From assembly GCF_014211975.1 (NCBI RefSeq), contig NZ_CP060084.1:1550001-1614000 (forward strand): a stretch of DNA of 64,000 nucleotides. Direction: 5' to 3'. The first letter of the stretch is position 1, and each line of letters starts with the position of its first letter. This stretch comes from Teredinibacter haidensis (GTDB lineage Bacteria; Pseudomonadota; Gammaproteobacteria; Pseudomonadales; Cellvibrionaceae). Below the pieces are notes generated by a model. That model saw only the letters and a program-made list of their open reading frames with translations. It was not told the DNA's origin and ran no database searches. A program made the position numbers and the translations under genes. This document shows, in pieces, positions 53,281 to 61,772 of the stretch.

Positions 53281-56200
53281 TTAAACTGCAGCCAGCTCCG
53301 CTGCTTGCTCTACATCTACGGTCACCATGCGCGATACCCCAGGTTCATGCATGGTGACACCCATTAGTTGATGCGCCATTTCCATAGCGATCTTGTTGTG
53401 GGTAATGTAAATAAACTGCACCTGCCCAGACATCTCCTCGACCATACGTGCGTAACGGCCAACATTGGCATCATCCAAGGGTGCATCCACCTCATCCAGC
53501 ATACAGAAAGGAGCCGGGTTCAAACGGAAAATGGAGAACACCAGCGCAATTGCCGTTAATGCTTTTTCTCCACCCGACAACAGATGAATGGTACTGTTTT
53601 TCTTACCCGGCGGACGAGCCATAATGGCAATACCAGTGTCGAGCATATCCTCGCCCGTGAGCTCCAGGTAGGCGTGACCGCCACCAAACACTTTCGGAAA
53701 GAGTTCCTGCAAGCCTGTATTGATCTGATCGAAGGTCTCTTTAAAGCGCGTGCGCGTTTCCCTATCGATCTTCTTAATGGCATTTTCCAGTGTTTCCAGC
53801 GCTTCGTTCAGATCCTCGTTCTGAGCATCCAGGTAGTTCTTGCGCTCGGACTCGATCTTGTACTCGTCAATGGCCGCCAAGTTAATGGGGCCAAGGCGCG
53901 CAATCCGGTTGCCCATTTTAGTTAAGGCCTCTTCCAGCTCTGACTCAGAATCGTCTTCGTCCAACAGCGTCAGAACGGTTTCCAGGTCGAACTCGTGCTC
54001 AACAAGCTGCTGCTTCAAGCCTTCGGCCTGAACATCCAGCGTTTGAGCATCTAGACGCGCCGTTTCGAGACTGGTGCGAATACCCGATATGGTTGATTCG
54101 ATTTGATGTCGCTGTTTTTCGACTTCACGCAAAGCCGCTTCCACTGTTTCTACAATACGGCGCGTTTCTGTCAGCTCTTGCTCAACCGAAACACGTTTTT
54201 CTAACAGAGCCTCCAGTTCGAGCTTCTGTTCTTCTACTGGTTCCCGGTTTTCTTCCAACGCGGTTCGCAGCGTTTCCCTACGCTCCTGCATGCGCCCCAT
54301 TTGATCCTGCAGGCGCTGGATACCCTGCTTGATGGCATCAACCTGCGTCTTCAGTGACTGATGACGCATAGCAAGCTCATGGGAGCGATCTTTATCATGT
54401 CTAGCCTTCTGGCGTGCCTGATCGAGCTTACTGCGAATATCATCCCGACGATGAAGCAGCTGCTCACGCTCTGAGGTATCCGTCTCCATCGCGGTAATCG
54501 CTTTATGTAACAGCGTTCGGGCATCCACTAAATTCTGTGATTCCGCATCCATCTGGCTTTTAGCGTCGGCAATATCGCGGCTGGTACGTTCACGTCCTTC
54601 CGTCACCTTCTCAATTTTTGCCTTACCTGAGCCTAGCTGAGACCGTAAATCGCTATACTTGCGAGATAAGTCATCGGCCTCCCGGCGAACATTATCGCGC
54701 TCACGCTCGCTATCACTGTGACGCAGTTTGGTCTTTTCCAGATCTTCATTAAGCTGTTCGATGCGCTCCTCAAGCGATTCAAGTTGAATACCGAGGTTTT
54801 CCAGCTCCTGCTGGCGTGCAATTACGCCGGAGCTGGCATCATCGTCCTTTACAATCTTCAGCCAGTTGGCTCCCAACCAGAGTCCATCCTGCGTAACAAT
54901 TGACTCCCCTGCTTTCAAGGATTCTCTCTGGCTAAGCGCTTCGGCAAGCGTGTCGGCAACCAGCACGCCTTGCAACAGTGAAGAGAGATCGATGGAGGAT
55001 GATATCTTTCCCAGCAGAGATGCTGAGGGGCCAGCAGCGCCGGCACCCACCGTTTCAAACAGTGTAATTTCGCCGGTATCGAAAGCACCCAAAGCGTCGC
55101 TTAGCTGCTGCAGAGACTGCTCAACGCAGACAGCCTGCAAAGAATTCCCCAGCACGACTTCAGCCGCTTTTTCCCAGCCCGCCGCAACTTCCAGCTTTTC
55201 GGCCAAGCGAGGGTATTCGGACATGCCCTGTGTATCCAGCCATTCACTGACAGCGCCGGAGTTCTGTCCCAGTGCGGCTTGCTGCAGAGCTTCCAAAGAC
55301 GCGTGTCGACCACGGGAAGATTGCAGTTCAGTGCGCAGTTGGTCGCGATCTTCAGTTAGGCGGTACTGCTGCTCACGGCTTTCGTTCACCACCTCTGTCA
55401 GCTGTTCAACCTGCTCTTTTTTCTCTTCAACCGTTAGCTCCAGGGTTGCCATCTCCTCCTGAAGCATTTCAATATCTTCTTGAGCATCGCCAACAACCAG
55501 GGCATCGCGTTCGCGCTCCAGCTTATCCATACGCTCCAACAGCCGGGTCTGAACCTGTTCCAGATATTTAATGCGCGATTGCTGCACCTCAGCCTGCTGT
55601 CTTGGCTCTGCCGCACGTTGGTTAAACTGATCCCAATCCTGTTGCCACAAATGCATGGCCTCTTCGATCTCCACCAGCACAGAACCCGATTCTTCTTCAG
55701 AGCCTTGAACCAGATCCAGCTCGGGCACAATTTCCAGCAGCTCGGCTTCCCAGCCTTCGGCCTTCGCTTTGTCCACAGCCAAATGTTCTTCCGCTTCACT
55801 GCAATCACGCTCGGTTTGCTCAATATCGATCCGCAGCTGTCGCTCACGTTCCTCTGCGTGCTGTATGGTCTGCTCTACGCGGCTGATATCCGAACCAATA
55901 GAATAATAGCGGCCCTGCACCTCATTAAAGGTATCGCTCTTTTCAGTGTACTCGGTGCGGTACTTTTCTATCTCGGAATCCTGGCGTACCTGCTCAGTTA
56001 CCTGAGCTTCAACTTTCAGCTCTAACTCTCTGATTTCTTTATGTTTATGATCTGACTTTAAATGTAATACCTGATAGCGAAGCGCTTGAAGCTTTGCTTT
56101 AAGTTCACGCTCTTCCTTTTTGAATTCTGTATACTTTTCCGCAGCCTGGGACTGACGCTCCAGGCGTGATAGCTGCCGCTCCAACTCTTCGCGAATATCC

Positions 56201-56784
56201 GTCAATCGCTCGAGATTTTCCTGTGTTCTGCGCATGCGATTTTCAGTATCGCGACGACGTTCTTTGTATTTCGAAATGCCCGCAGCTTCTTCCACATAGA
56301 CACGCAGCTCCTCCGGCTTGGCTTCGATTAAACGAGAAATCATGCCCTGCTCGATAATGGCGTAACTACGCGGTCCCAATCCGGTGCCGAGGAAAATATC
56401 GGTAATATCGCGGCGGCGACATTTGCTGCCGTTCAAATAGTAAAAGTTCTGGCTTTCTCGGGTGACTTTTCGCTTGATAGAAATCTCAGAGAAACCGGCA
56501 TACTCGCCGACAACGGAACCATCACTGTTATCGAACACCAGTTCGATCGATGCCTGGCCAACGGGCTTTCGACCTCCAGAGCCGTTAAAAATAACGTCTG
56601 TCATGGATTCACCGCGAAGGTTTTTCGCTGACGACTCCCCCATCACCCAACGAACAGCATCGATAATGTTAGATTTACCGCAACCGTTTGGCCCAACAAC
56701 CGCACAGAGGTTGCTGGGAAAGTTAACCGTGGTTGGATCGACAAAGGATTTAAATCCCGCCAGCTTGATACATTTCAACCGCAT
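53281..56784 (-). CDS. smc: Chromosome segregation protein SMC
   Basis: 1167 residues. Walker A GPNGCGKSN at 32-40, coiled coil to about 500, a hinge around 510-640 (SLQAVCVEQS, GEITLFETVG), a second coiled coil, and the C-terminal half with the ABC signature LSGGEKALTAIALVFS and Walker B FCMLDEVDAPLD. It is the condensin ATPase that organises the chromosome. Pseudomonas-type SMC rather than MukB. First gene of the smc-zipA-ligA run. scpA and scpB are not here. Confidence 0.97.
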   Translation of the reverse strand: MRLKCIKLAGFKSFVDPTTVNFPSNLCAVVGPNGCGKSNIIDAVRWVMGESSAKNLRGESMTDVIFNGSGGRKPVGQASIELVFDNSDGSVVGEYAGFSEISIKRKVTRESQNFYYLNGSKCRRRDITDIFLGTGLGPRSYAIIEQGMISRLIEAKPEELRVYVEEAAGISKYKERRRDTENRMRRTQENLERLTDIREELERQLSRLERQSQAAEKYTEFKKEERELKAKLQALRYQVLHLKSDHKHKEIRELELKVEAQVTEQVRQDSEIEKYRTEYTEKSDTFNEVQGRYYSIGSDISRVEQTIQHAEERERQLRIDIEQTERDCSEAEEHLAVDKAKAEGWEAELLEIVPELDLVQGSEEESGSVLVEIEEAMHLWQQDWDQFNQRAAEPRQQAEVQQSRIKYLEQVQTRLLERMDKLERERDALVVGDAQEDIEMLQEEMATLELTVEEKKEQVEQLTEVVNESREQQYRLTEDRDQLRTELQSSRGRHASLEALQQAALGQNSGAVSEWLDTQGMSEYPRLAEKLEVAAGWEKAAEVVLGNSLQAVCVEQSLQQLSDALGAFDTGEITLFETVGAGAAGPSASLLGKISSSIDLSSLLQGVLVADTLAEALSQRESLKAGESIVTQDGLWLGANWLKIVKDDDASSGVIARQQELENLGIQLESLEERIEQLNEDLEKTKLRHSDSERERDNVRREADDLSRKYSDLRSQLGSGKAKIEKVTEGRERTSRDIADAKSQMDAESQNLVDARTLLHKAITAMETDTSEREQLLHRRDDIRSKLDQARQKARHDKDRSHELAMRHQSLKTQVDAIKQGIQRLQDQMGRMQERRETLRTALEENREPVEEQKLELEALLEKRVSVEQELTETRRIVETVEAALREVEKQRHQIESTISGIRTSLETARLDAQTLDVQAEGLKQQLVEHEFDLETVLTLLDEDDSESELEEALTKMGNRIARLGPINLAAIDEYKIESERKNYLDAQNEDLNEALETLENAIKKIDRETRTRFKETFDQINTGLQELFPKVFGGGHAYLELTGEDMLDTGIAIMARPPGKKNSTIHLLSGGEKALTAIALVFSIFRLNPAPFCMLDEVDAPLDDANVGRYARMVEEMSGQVQFIYITHNKIAMEMAHQLMGVTMHEPGVSRMVTVDVEQAAELAAV

Positions 56785-56902
56785 AAAAAGTGAACACCAA
56801 TTTTGAGTGTTTGCGCCAAACTTAGCCCTAATTTGGGCGTTTACGCAAGATAGGAAAAACAGCCGATTCTACACAGATAGACCCGGCGAAGCATTAGCGT
56901 TG

Positions 56903-58177
56903 TTACGGAATTTGCTCGACAATCTTCAATGTAACAGTTTCTGATTGTTCGGCCACGATTACGGGCCCTTCCGACACTTGCCAATCACCCGATTGAGGAA
57001 TAGCACTGCCAGAACCTGTAATACGAGCGACTAATTCCACCTGAGGAAAACTGCTTAAATTCATACCGTCGGTCATTGCGGAGCTATTATCCAATTCAAT
57101 TCGAATGGGCAAATCCGACACTTTTAACTTGCGAATAGCAATGGGCATTTTGGGCCCCTGCCAGGCACGGGCATAGACAAACACATGGTCATCTGGGTTT
57201 GCGTTTACCACCGTTGCGTCGTAGCTCACCGACACCTTAATAGTCGAACCCTCTACCACATTTTTCTTTTTCTTCTTCGATGCTGCCGTACTGCCAGATT
57301 TTTCCAGTGCCGCTTGTGCACGAGCAATACCACCAGACAACGCGACAGAAGACGGCGATTTGGGATCGAGTTGAGAGACCGCGAGGCTCCAGTGCTCAAT
57401 CGCAGTTTGGTAAGCCCCCGACTGGTAAGCCTCAATACCGGCCAAGCCCAGAGCAGTGGGCATACGCGGATTAAGCTGCAAAGCCATCTGGGTGTTTTCG
57501 CTCACCTCGGGCGTAATGGTATTTCCCGCCCGTAAAAATAATGCCTGAGCCAACTCTGCCATTACCTGAGCGGCATTGGGCTCAATCTCCAGAACTCTTC
57601 GATACGCACGTACAGCCTCATCGTGATCCCCCAACTCCGAAGCAACAGAAGCCAATAGGTGCCAATTGTGACTGTTGCCAGGCTTGCTTTGCAGACGATT
57701 CTGCAAACTCTCGATAAGCGTTTCACTCAACTGATTACGCTCTGCCATATCTACTGTTTGGGCGCGCTCTTTTGCGAGCTGATAAATATCCCAATCAGGC
57801 TTTGCGCCAACAGCGCCATAAATACCTAAAGCTACGAGCGGCAACAGCAATGCCAGCGCCATAACGGGCAAACGGCTTTTAAAATTGGAAACAATCGGCT
57901 TTTCAGAGCGCGCCGCACTACTATCGCTCTCTTCGATCATGGTTTTTTCAAGATCGCGCTTCAACAGATTCAGATCAACCGACTCAATTTCGCCACGCGA
58001 GTGGGTTTCTTCTAGTTCGCGCAGGTGATCGTGATAAACATCCTCACTGACCTGTCCCTGCGCATCGGTAAGCAGCTCTCGCTTCTTTTCCCTGCGAATA
58101 AATATAGTTGGCCAAACAACAAAACCCATGGCCAGCAGGCTTAAAGCCAGAAAACCTTGCCAAAATGCGATTTCCAC
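56903..58177 (-). CDS. ccmI: Cytochrome c biogenesis protein CcmI
   Basis: 424 residues from GTG 58177. Two N-terminal membrane helices (FWQGFLALSLLAMGFVVWP and VMALALLLPLVALGIYG) bracket a short cytoplasmic loop of about 70 residues. The periplasmic part has TPR repeats (NSHNWHLLASVASELGDHDEAVRAYRRVLEIEP) and a C-terminal strand-rich domain. CcmI presents apocytochrome c to the CcmFH heme lyase. It starts 26 bases after ccmH, as in the standard ccm cluster, though the other ccm genes are outside the window. Confidence 0.92.
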   Translation of the reverse strand: MEIAFWQGFLALSLLAMGFVVWPTIFIRREKKRELLTDAQGQVSEDVYHDHLRELEETHSRGEIESVDLNLLKRDLEKTMIEESDSSAARSEKPIVSNFKSRLPVMALALLLPLVALGIYGAVGAKPDWDIYQLAKERAQTVDMAERNQLSETLIESLQNRLQSKPGNSHNWHLLASVASELGDHDEAVRAYRRVLEIEPNAAQVMAELAQALFLRAGNTITPEVSENTQMALQLNPRMPTALGLAGIEAYQSGAYQTAIEHWSLAVSQLDPKSPSSVALSGGIARAQAALEKSGSTAASKKKKKNVVEGSTIKVSVSYDATVVNANPDDHVFVYARAWQGPKMPIAIRKLKVSDLPIRIELDNSSAMTDGMNLSSFPQVELVARITGSGSAIPQSGDWQVSEGPVIVAEQSETVTLKIVEQIP

Positions 58178-58203
58178 TCAATATCCCCTAAAGTAAATTC
58201 CCG

Positions 58204-58716
58204 TCAGCTGGACGTATTATCTTTTTCATTTTCCAGCGTATCGCCTGCTGGCGCCTCAGCCTCTTCATTGTCATCTGTGTCGCAACCCGCCCTGCGGCGC
58301 CGAACCAAAATTGTTGCAAACACTAATACGCCGACGCCAAGCATAATGACCGGCGCCCACCATAATACCAGGGTGTTTTTTTGCACTGGGGGACGATAGA
58401 GAACAAAATCGCCGTAGCGATTGACCATATAGTCTTTTATTTCGGATTCAGTCTGACCCGCGCGAATCATGCGAGCCACTTCGTTGCGCAAATCAATGGC
58501 TATTGCAGAATTGGAATCGGAGAGGTTTTGGTTTTGGCATTTGGGACAACGCAACTCCTGCACCAGAACCTGATACCGCCCCCGTTGCGGCTCGGAATCG
58601 AATTCGTAAGCATCAATAGCAACTTGCGAGCTAACGGCAGCAAGACTCACCAAGCCAAACAGAAGCGCAGTTGAAATGCACGTCAAACGAGCAGCGGAGA
58701 ATGATATTTTCGCCAA
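58204..58716 (-). CDS. ccmH: Cytochrome c biogenesis protein CcmH
   Basis: 170 residues from TTG 58716, which follows an AGGGGGG run; the frame opens at 58767 without a ribosome-binding site. An N-terminal helix or signal is followed by the periplasmic redox domain with RCPKCQNQNLSDS (Cys57 and Cys60, the CxxC of CcmH) and a conserved GDFVLYRPP, then a membrane helix (WWAPVIMLGVGVLVFATILVRR). It reduces apocytochrome thiols for CcmF. ccmH-ccmI are the last two genes of the usual ccmABCDEFGHI order. Confidence 0.93.
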   Translation of the reverse strand: MAKISFSAARLTCISTALLFGLVSLAAVSSQVAIDAYEFDSEPQRGRYQVLVQELRCPKCQNQNLSDSNSAIAIDLRNEVARMIRAGQTESEIKDYMVNRYGDFVLYRPPVQKNTLVLWWAPVIMLGVGVLVFATILVRRRRAGCDTDDNEEAEAPAGDTLENEKDNTSS

Positions 58717-58909
58717 GGCATTCGCCCCCCTAATTATTAGCTCAGCATTATAGCAGCGAGGCTCCAAACAGATACAGGCGCGCTACGAAATTGTCTCGAA
58801 TTGCTCACAACTCCATCAATCCTGTTGATAACTTCGAAGAGAAGGGTTAAACGCTCAACTTTCACACAAGTGATTGAAAAAAAACAACAATTAATCTGTA
58901 ACAAAGGTA

Positions 58910-58937
58910 TTGACCGCACATTAAGAATCATTACAAT
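58910..58937 (+). promoter_or_regulatory. Sigma70 promoter of the second tRNA-Val/tRNA-Asp pair
   Basis: TTGACC, a 16-base spacer, TACAAT, then AGCCGCTCC, about 15 bases ahead of the tRNA. Its bases differ from those of the copy-1 promoter. Confidence 0.75.
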
Positions 58938-58952
58938 AGCCGCTCCTTTCGG

Positions 58953-59028
58953 GGGTGGTTAGCTCAGTTGGGAGAGCGACGGCCTTACAAGCCGTAGGTC
59001 ACAGGTTCGACCCCTGTACCACCCACCA
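58953..59028 (+). tRNA. tRNA-Val (anticodon TAC), copy 2
   Basis: 76-base cloverleaf with encoded CCA on the plus strand, identical by eye to copy 1 at 3229-3304 (opposite strand). Anticodon loop CTTACAA. Confidence 0.96.
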
Positions 59029-59058
59029 CTTGACCAGTGGTATTAACGAAGGATTCGC

Positions 59059-59135
59059 GGCCCGGTAGTTCAGTTGGTTAGAATGCCGGCCTGTCACGCC
59101 GGAGGTCGAGGGTTCAAGTCCCTTCCGGGTCGCCA
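59059..59135 (+). tRNA. tRNA-Asp (anticodon GTC), copy 2
   Basis: 77-base cloverleaf with encoded CCA on the plus strand, identical by eye to copy 1 at 3132-3208. The spacer to tRNA-Val is 30 bases here and 20 in copy 1 and differs in sequence. Confidence 0.96.
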
Positions 59136-59180
59136 AATACAAAAAAGCCCTGCTCGTAAGAGTGGGGCTTTTTTGTATTT
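59136..59180 (+). terminator. Rho-independent terminator of tRNA-Val/tRNA-Asp, copy 2
   Basis: AAATACAAAAAAGCCC arm, short loop, then GGGGCTTTTTTGTATTT. Nearly the same hairpin as at 3085-3131, with a changed loop. Works in both directions. Confidence 0.88.
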
Positions 59181-59293
59181 GCATTTCAAAGAAATTTTAC
59201 TGAATCAAATGTGGACGGTCACCGACCGCCCAGAAAGAGTATGGGAACCGGAAGGCGCAGTCTCGCCCCTCCGGATTACTCATAGCAAGCCTT

Positions 59294-61120
59294 CTACCAT
59301 CCACACTCCCTGCCTTTATTTTGCTCTTCCAGCCACTCTTGCACCGGAGCAAAATAATCCACAATTGCAGAAGCATCCAGTTCGCGTTGCCCAGTTAAAG
59401 CTTCCATCGCATCCTGCCAGGGACGGCTGCTTCCCATCTCCATCATCGCTTTGAGTTTTTCACCTGCGGCTTTGTTGCCATAAATCGAACAACGGTGCAG
59501 TGGGCCTTCGTAACCTGCTGTCTCGCAAAGCGCACGATGGAATTGGAACTGTTGGATAAACGCCAGGAAATAGCGAGTGTAGGGTGTGTTTCCTGGGATA
59601 TGGTATTTCGCACCGGGGTCGAAGTTATCTTCTGTGCGCCCTTCTGGAGCAACAATACCCTGGTAGTCTTCGCGCAGCTTCCACCAGCCCTTATTGTAAT
59701 CTTCCGGCGCTAGCTCACCGTTGAAGACCTGCCAGCGCCACTTATCCACGATCAAACCAAAGGGCAAAAACGCTATTTTATCGAGCGCCTGAGACACGAG
59801 GTAGCTCAGATCTTCACTCTCGGGCGGCTCTTTATCCAGCAGGCCGATATCAACGAGGTAGCTTGGCGTAATAGAAAGCGCAACCGTATCGCCAAGAGCC
59901 TCGTGGAATCCGTCGTTGGCACTGCCGCGAAACAGAAGCGGTTGCTCTTTATAGGCTCGCTGATAGTAATTGTGGCCCAGCTCGTGGTGAATGGTTTGAA
60001 AGTCTTCTGCATCTTTTTGAATACACATTTTAATACGCAGGTCGTCCTTGTCATCCAGATCCCAGGCGCTCGCGTGACACACCACCTCACGATCCTGAGG
60101 TTTCAAAAACAGAGATCGTTCCCAGAAGGTTTCCGGCAGAGGAGCAAAGCCAAGGGATGAAAAGAAGCTTTCACCTACTTTGACCATATCCAGCTCAGAC
60201 ATGCCGCTTTCTTCGATCAATTGAGTGAGATTGTAACTGGATTCACCGCCGTCGGGCTTCACCTTGTTATACACATTGCCCCAGGTTTGTGCCCACATAT
60301 TGCCTAACAAATGCGCGGGGATTTTGCCCGTTTTAGGCGCAACATCGTCGCCATAGGCCTCGTTCAGCTCAGCGCGAACATGGCAGTGGAGAGCGTCATA
60401 CAGCGGTTTGACCTTTTGCCATTGGCGGTCGACATCTACCGAAAATTCATCCGGAGACATATCATAGTTGGAACGCCACATAACCGAGAGATTATCAAAG
60501 CCGAGGTCCTGCGCACCTTGATTGGCGATCTCGACCTGACGCTGATACAGGCTGCGCATAGGTGGTGAGACCTTTCGCCAACCCAGCCACATTTCCTTCA
60601 TTAACGCTGGGTCTTCGCCGGCAGAGAGAATTTTTCCCATATCCAACAAGTTAAAGCACTCGCCAGACTGACGGCAATACTTACCTTCGCCATACATCGC
60701 CTGCATTTTCGAACCGATCTCGGAAAGTTCGGTAGCCAGATCCTCATCATTTGGAGAGGGAAAAGACAAGCCCGCACGCAGTGCATCCAGCTTACGCCGG
60801 GTAACAGGATCGAGCTGGGCCGTATCCCAGTTCTTCACCTTCATCGCATATTGTACAGTTTGCAGCGTAAACTCCTTAAAGGCGCGCGCCTCCACGTACT
60901 GGCTATCACTATTAATATAGGTAGCGCCCAACCAAGCAGCGTGATTAGCGAACAAACTGGCATCGGCCATCGCCTTTTCGGCGTTATCCAAAAACGTCTC
61001 GGCACTCGCCTGATCGTAAACGATTTGCTCAGCCACAGGCTCGGATACTTTTTGCTCGCAAGCGGTAATAACGAATGGAAAAATAGCTGCCACGATTAGC
61101 GGTTTAAACAATATTCTCAC
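59294..61120 (-). CDS. M2-family peptidyl-dipeptidase (ACE homologue), lipoprotein
   Basis: 608 residues from GTG 61120. Lipoprotein signal ending ITAC (Cys21), so the enzyme sits at the cell surface or in the periplasm. M2 metallopeptidase with zinc motif HHELGH (His379, Glu380, His383) and the downstream third ligand Glu in FHEALGD; SANDGFHEALG is typical of angiotensin-converting-enzyme-like proteins. Length matches the bacterial single-domain ACE homologues. It removes dipeptides from peptide C-termini, probably for peptide nutrition. Single gene with a moderately clear start; a SD is not obvious. Confidence 0.93.
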   Translation of the reverse strand: MRILFKPLIVAAIFPFVITACEQKVSEPVAEQIVYDQASAETFLDNAEKAMADASLFANHAAWLGATYINSDSQYVEARAFKEFTLQTVQYAMKVKNWDTAQLDPVTRRKLDALRAGLSFPSPNDEDLATELSEIGSKMQAMYGEGKYCRQSGECFNLLDMGKILSAGEDPALMKEMWLGWRKVSPPMRSLYQRQVEIANQGAQDLGFDNLSVMWRSNYDMSPDEFSVDVDRQWQKVKPLYDALHCHVRAELNEAYGDDVAPKTGKIPAHLLGNMWAQTWGNVYNKVKPDGGESSYNLTQLIEESGMSELDMVKVGESFFSSLGFAPLPETFWERSLFLKPQDREVVCHASAWDLDDKDDLRIKMCIQKDAEDFQTIHHELGHNYYQRAYKEQPLLFRGSANDGFHEALGDTVALSITPSYLVDIGLLDKEPPESEDLSYLVSQALDKIAFLPFGLIVDKWRWQVFNGELAPEDYNKGWWKLREDYQGIVAPEGRTEDNFDPGAKYHIPGNTPYTRYFLAFIQQFQFHRALCETAGYEGPLHRCSIYGNKAAGEKLKAMMEMGSSRPWQDAMEALTGQRELDASAIVDYFAPVQEWLEEQNKGRECGW

Positions 61121-61370
61121 AGGAGGACCTCATAGATGGGCTTAGCTTCTAAGTATACGAACTCTTAACACCTCTAGGAATTGCGAAAAGTGCCATCTCT
61201 TCTATTCTTTTGGAACAATTGGAAATATTTCTACCGCTTTACTCGTTTCGGTGCACAAAATAGATGTCTAGTATCTACAGACGAACCAATTCCTATAAAA
61301 AGTTTTCACTTGAGGTTGAATCAAGCCCCCGTAGGCATGTCCAAGAATAATCTGGCTTAAGAGGCTTATC

Positions 61371-61742
61371 ATGAAACACTACTACATATGGTTGGCAGCG
61401 TGGCTGATGAGCTACTCGTCAATGGCTATGCCCGCCCCTCTCAACCAACAACTCAAGGCGTATACACAACCATCGGGAGAAAAAGTCTATTTGACCCGTG
61501 TTGGCAATAAAGAACTGAATTGGTTTGAAACGAGGAAGGGCAGCATAGTTGTACTCAATCCAACCTCGGGCGCTTATGAATACGCGACGCTTATAGAGGT
61601 AAACGGCACAAAAAAACTTAGCGCCTCACAAATTGCAGTCGGAAAAAAAATAAATAATAGCGACTTTAAGATCATGAACCGTAAAGATCTTCCCCCTATC
61701 ATTAAGCTAAAACTAAAAACCAAAAAAACCAGCCAACAATGA
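61371..61742 (+). CDS. Secreted protein resembling a free-standing M6-protease propeptide
   Basis: 123 residues. Signal peptide 1-20 (YIWLAAWLMSYSSMAMPA). The mature part resembles the N-terminal propeptide found ahead of M6 (immune inhibitor A-like) metalloproteases: QPSGEKVYLTRVGNKELNWFETRKG, then VLNPTSGAYEYATLIEVNGT, as in their Q-P-D-G, W-x-E-T-x-D-G and Y-x-Y-A pattern (longer stretches not quoted). A stop follows, so no peptidase domain is attached. The C-terminal tail is Lys-rich. It is convergent with an M6 protease gene, separated only by a shared terminator; a role as a protease inhibitor or chaperone acting in trans is inference. Confidence 0.65.
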   Translation: MKHYYIWLAAWLMSYSSMAMPAPLNQQLKAYTQPSGEKVYLTRVGNKELNWFETRKGSIVVLNPTSGAYEYATLIEVNGTKKLSASQIAVGKKINNSDFKIMNRKDLPPIIKLKLKTKKTSQQ

Positions 61743-61757
61743 CCGGTTTTTTTGGTT
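61718..61757. terminator. Bidirectional terminator between the propeptide-like gene and the M6 protease
   Basis: A 13-bp stem, AACCAAAAAAACC (61718-61730) with GGTTTTTTTGGTT (61745-61757). The stop codon of the plus-strand gene lies in the loop. A/T runs on both sides suit both directions. Confidence 0.85.
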
Positions 61758-61772
61758 ACCTATTAGATCTAA

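Noticed and set aside
54866..55462. 198-codon plus-strand ORF inside smc
   Set aside because: Antisense shadow of smc; Ser/Cys-rich low-complexity product with no ribosome-binding site.
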